Shown here: one piece after another, positions 63,845 through 64,000 of the stretch | How the letters are laid out: every line of letters begins with the position of its first letter | Position numbering within the stretch: the stretch's first letter is position 1 | Assembly: GCA_003134995.1 (NCBI GenBank) | Contig: PLDC01000026.1 | Span: 110,984-174,983, forward strand | From: Acidobacteriaceae bacterium | GTDB lineage: Bacteria; Acidobacteriota; Terriglobia; Terriglobales; Acidobacteriaceae | Direction of reading: 5' to 3' | DNA: 64,000 nt | Notes under the pieces: model-generated | Seen by the model: only the letters and a program-made list of their open reading frames with translations | Databases searched by the model: none | What the model was told of the DNA's origin: nothing | Position numbers and translations under genes: made by a program

Positions 63845-64000
63845 TTACCATCGAGGATGTTGTACAGCATTCCCGGCCCGGCTGAGAATGAGAGTGAAAG
63901 CTTCAAATGTACCGGATCGTCCAATCCACATGCCCGCTTCGAGTTCTAAACCAGCAAAATCGGCTACATCGATCGGCCGGCGCAGAAGACGGCATCCGAG
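63845..64000 (-). CDS. possible 3' end of a gene entering from the right
   Basis: One minus-strand frame is open from the window edge to a TAA at 63845-63847 and reads DFAGLELEAGMWIGRSGTFE and on to LILSRAGNAVQHPRW, which has protein-like composition. Only 51 codons are visible and no family is recognised. The inverted repeat just downstream would then follow the gene. Weak call. Confidence 0.3.
   Translation of the reverse strand, partial: LGCRLLRRPIDVADFAGLELEAGMWIGRSGTFEAFTLILSRAGNAVQHPRW

Overview
The window looks like a chromosomal segment of an acidobacterium (Acidobacteriota, probably class Terriglobia). The evidence is the gene families: a very long MacB-type permease of the acidobacterial duplicated orphan permease kind, two Oar-like TonB-dependent receptors with an N-terminal carboxypeptidase-regulatory domain, a pair of GloVer tandem-repeat proteins, M56/BlaI signalling, and many palindromic intergenic repeats. 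There is no rRNA, phage or CRISPR. This assignment is inferred from family content by reading alone.

Layout. 1-5.4 kb: the end of an MgtE_N/CBS protein, a UbiD decarboxylase, and a two-gene redox-signalling unit (receiver-thioredoxin reductase fusion plus cNMP-binding histidine kinase). 5.4-8.8 kb: a DegP/HtrA protease next to a BlaI-BlaR1-like pair; the same 16-bp palindrome lies before degP and before blaI. 8.8-19.1 kb: one minus-strand operon for a MacA-MacB-TolC type ABC pump ending in its own NtrC/NtrB-type pair, with two dyads upstream spaced 20 bp apart. 19.2-22.3 kb: two small secreted proteins and an ECF sigma/anti-sigma pair. 22.5-23.7 kb: a decayed IS110-family transposase.

23.8-44.2 kb is the most coherent block. 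The minus strand carries two class III aminotransferases, a GSA-aminomutase-like enzyme, methylmalonate-semialdehyde dehydrogenase, a BADH-like aldehyde dehydrogenase, an APC permease and an Oar receptor, interrupted by a plus-strand VapBC pair. The plus strand carries a MerR-XRE-cupin regulator followed by potD, potA, potB, potC and a Tat-exported amine-oxidase-like flavoenzyme. Together they suggest uptake and catabolism of polyamines: the aminobutyl half through GABA, the aminopropyl half through beta-alanine and malonate semialdehyde. This is an inference from gene content.

44.2-56.8 kb holds a small lipoprotein, typA/bipA, a glycine-rich RRM protein, tRNA-Arg(CCG), two divergent GloVer proteins, an MFS exporter, a second Oar receptor and a ferrochelatase with C-terminal cysteines. 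56.8-59.2 kb is repeat-rich and decayed: an AT-rich island, a frameshifted uracil-DNA-glycosylase-like gene, a gene fragment and a cytidylate-kinase-like gene flanked by two copies of a double-hairpin repeat. 59.2-63.6 kb is an EmrB-EmrA-TolC multidrug efflux operon on the minus strand. The last 400 bases hold repeats and perhaps the tail of one more gene.
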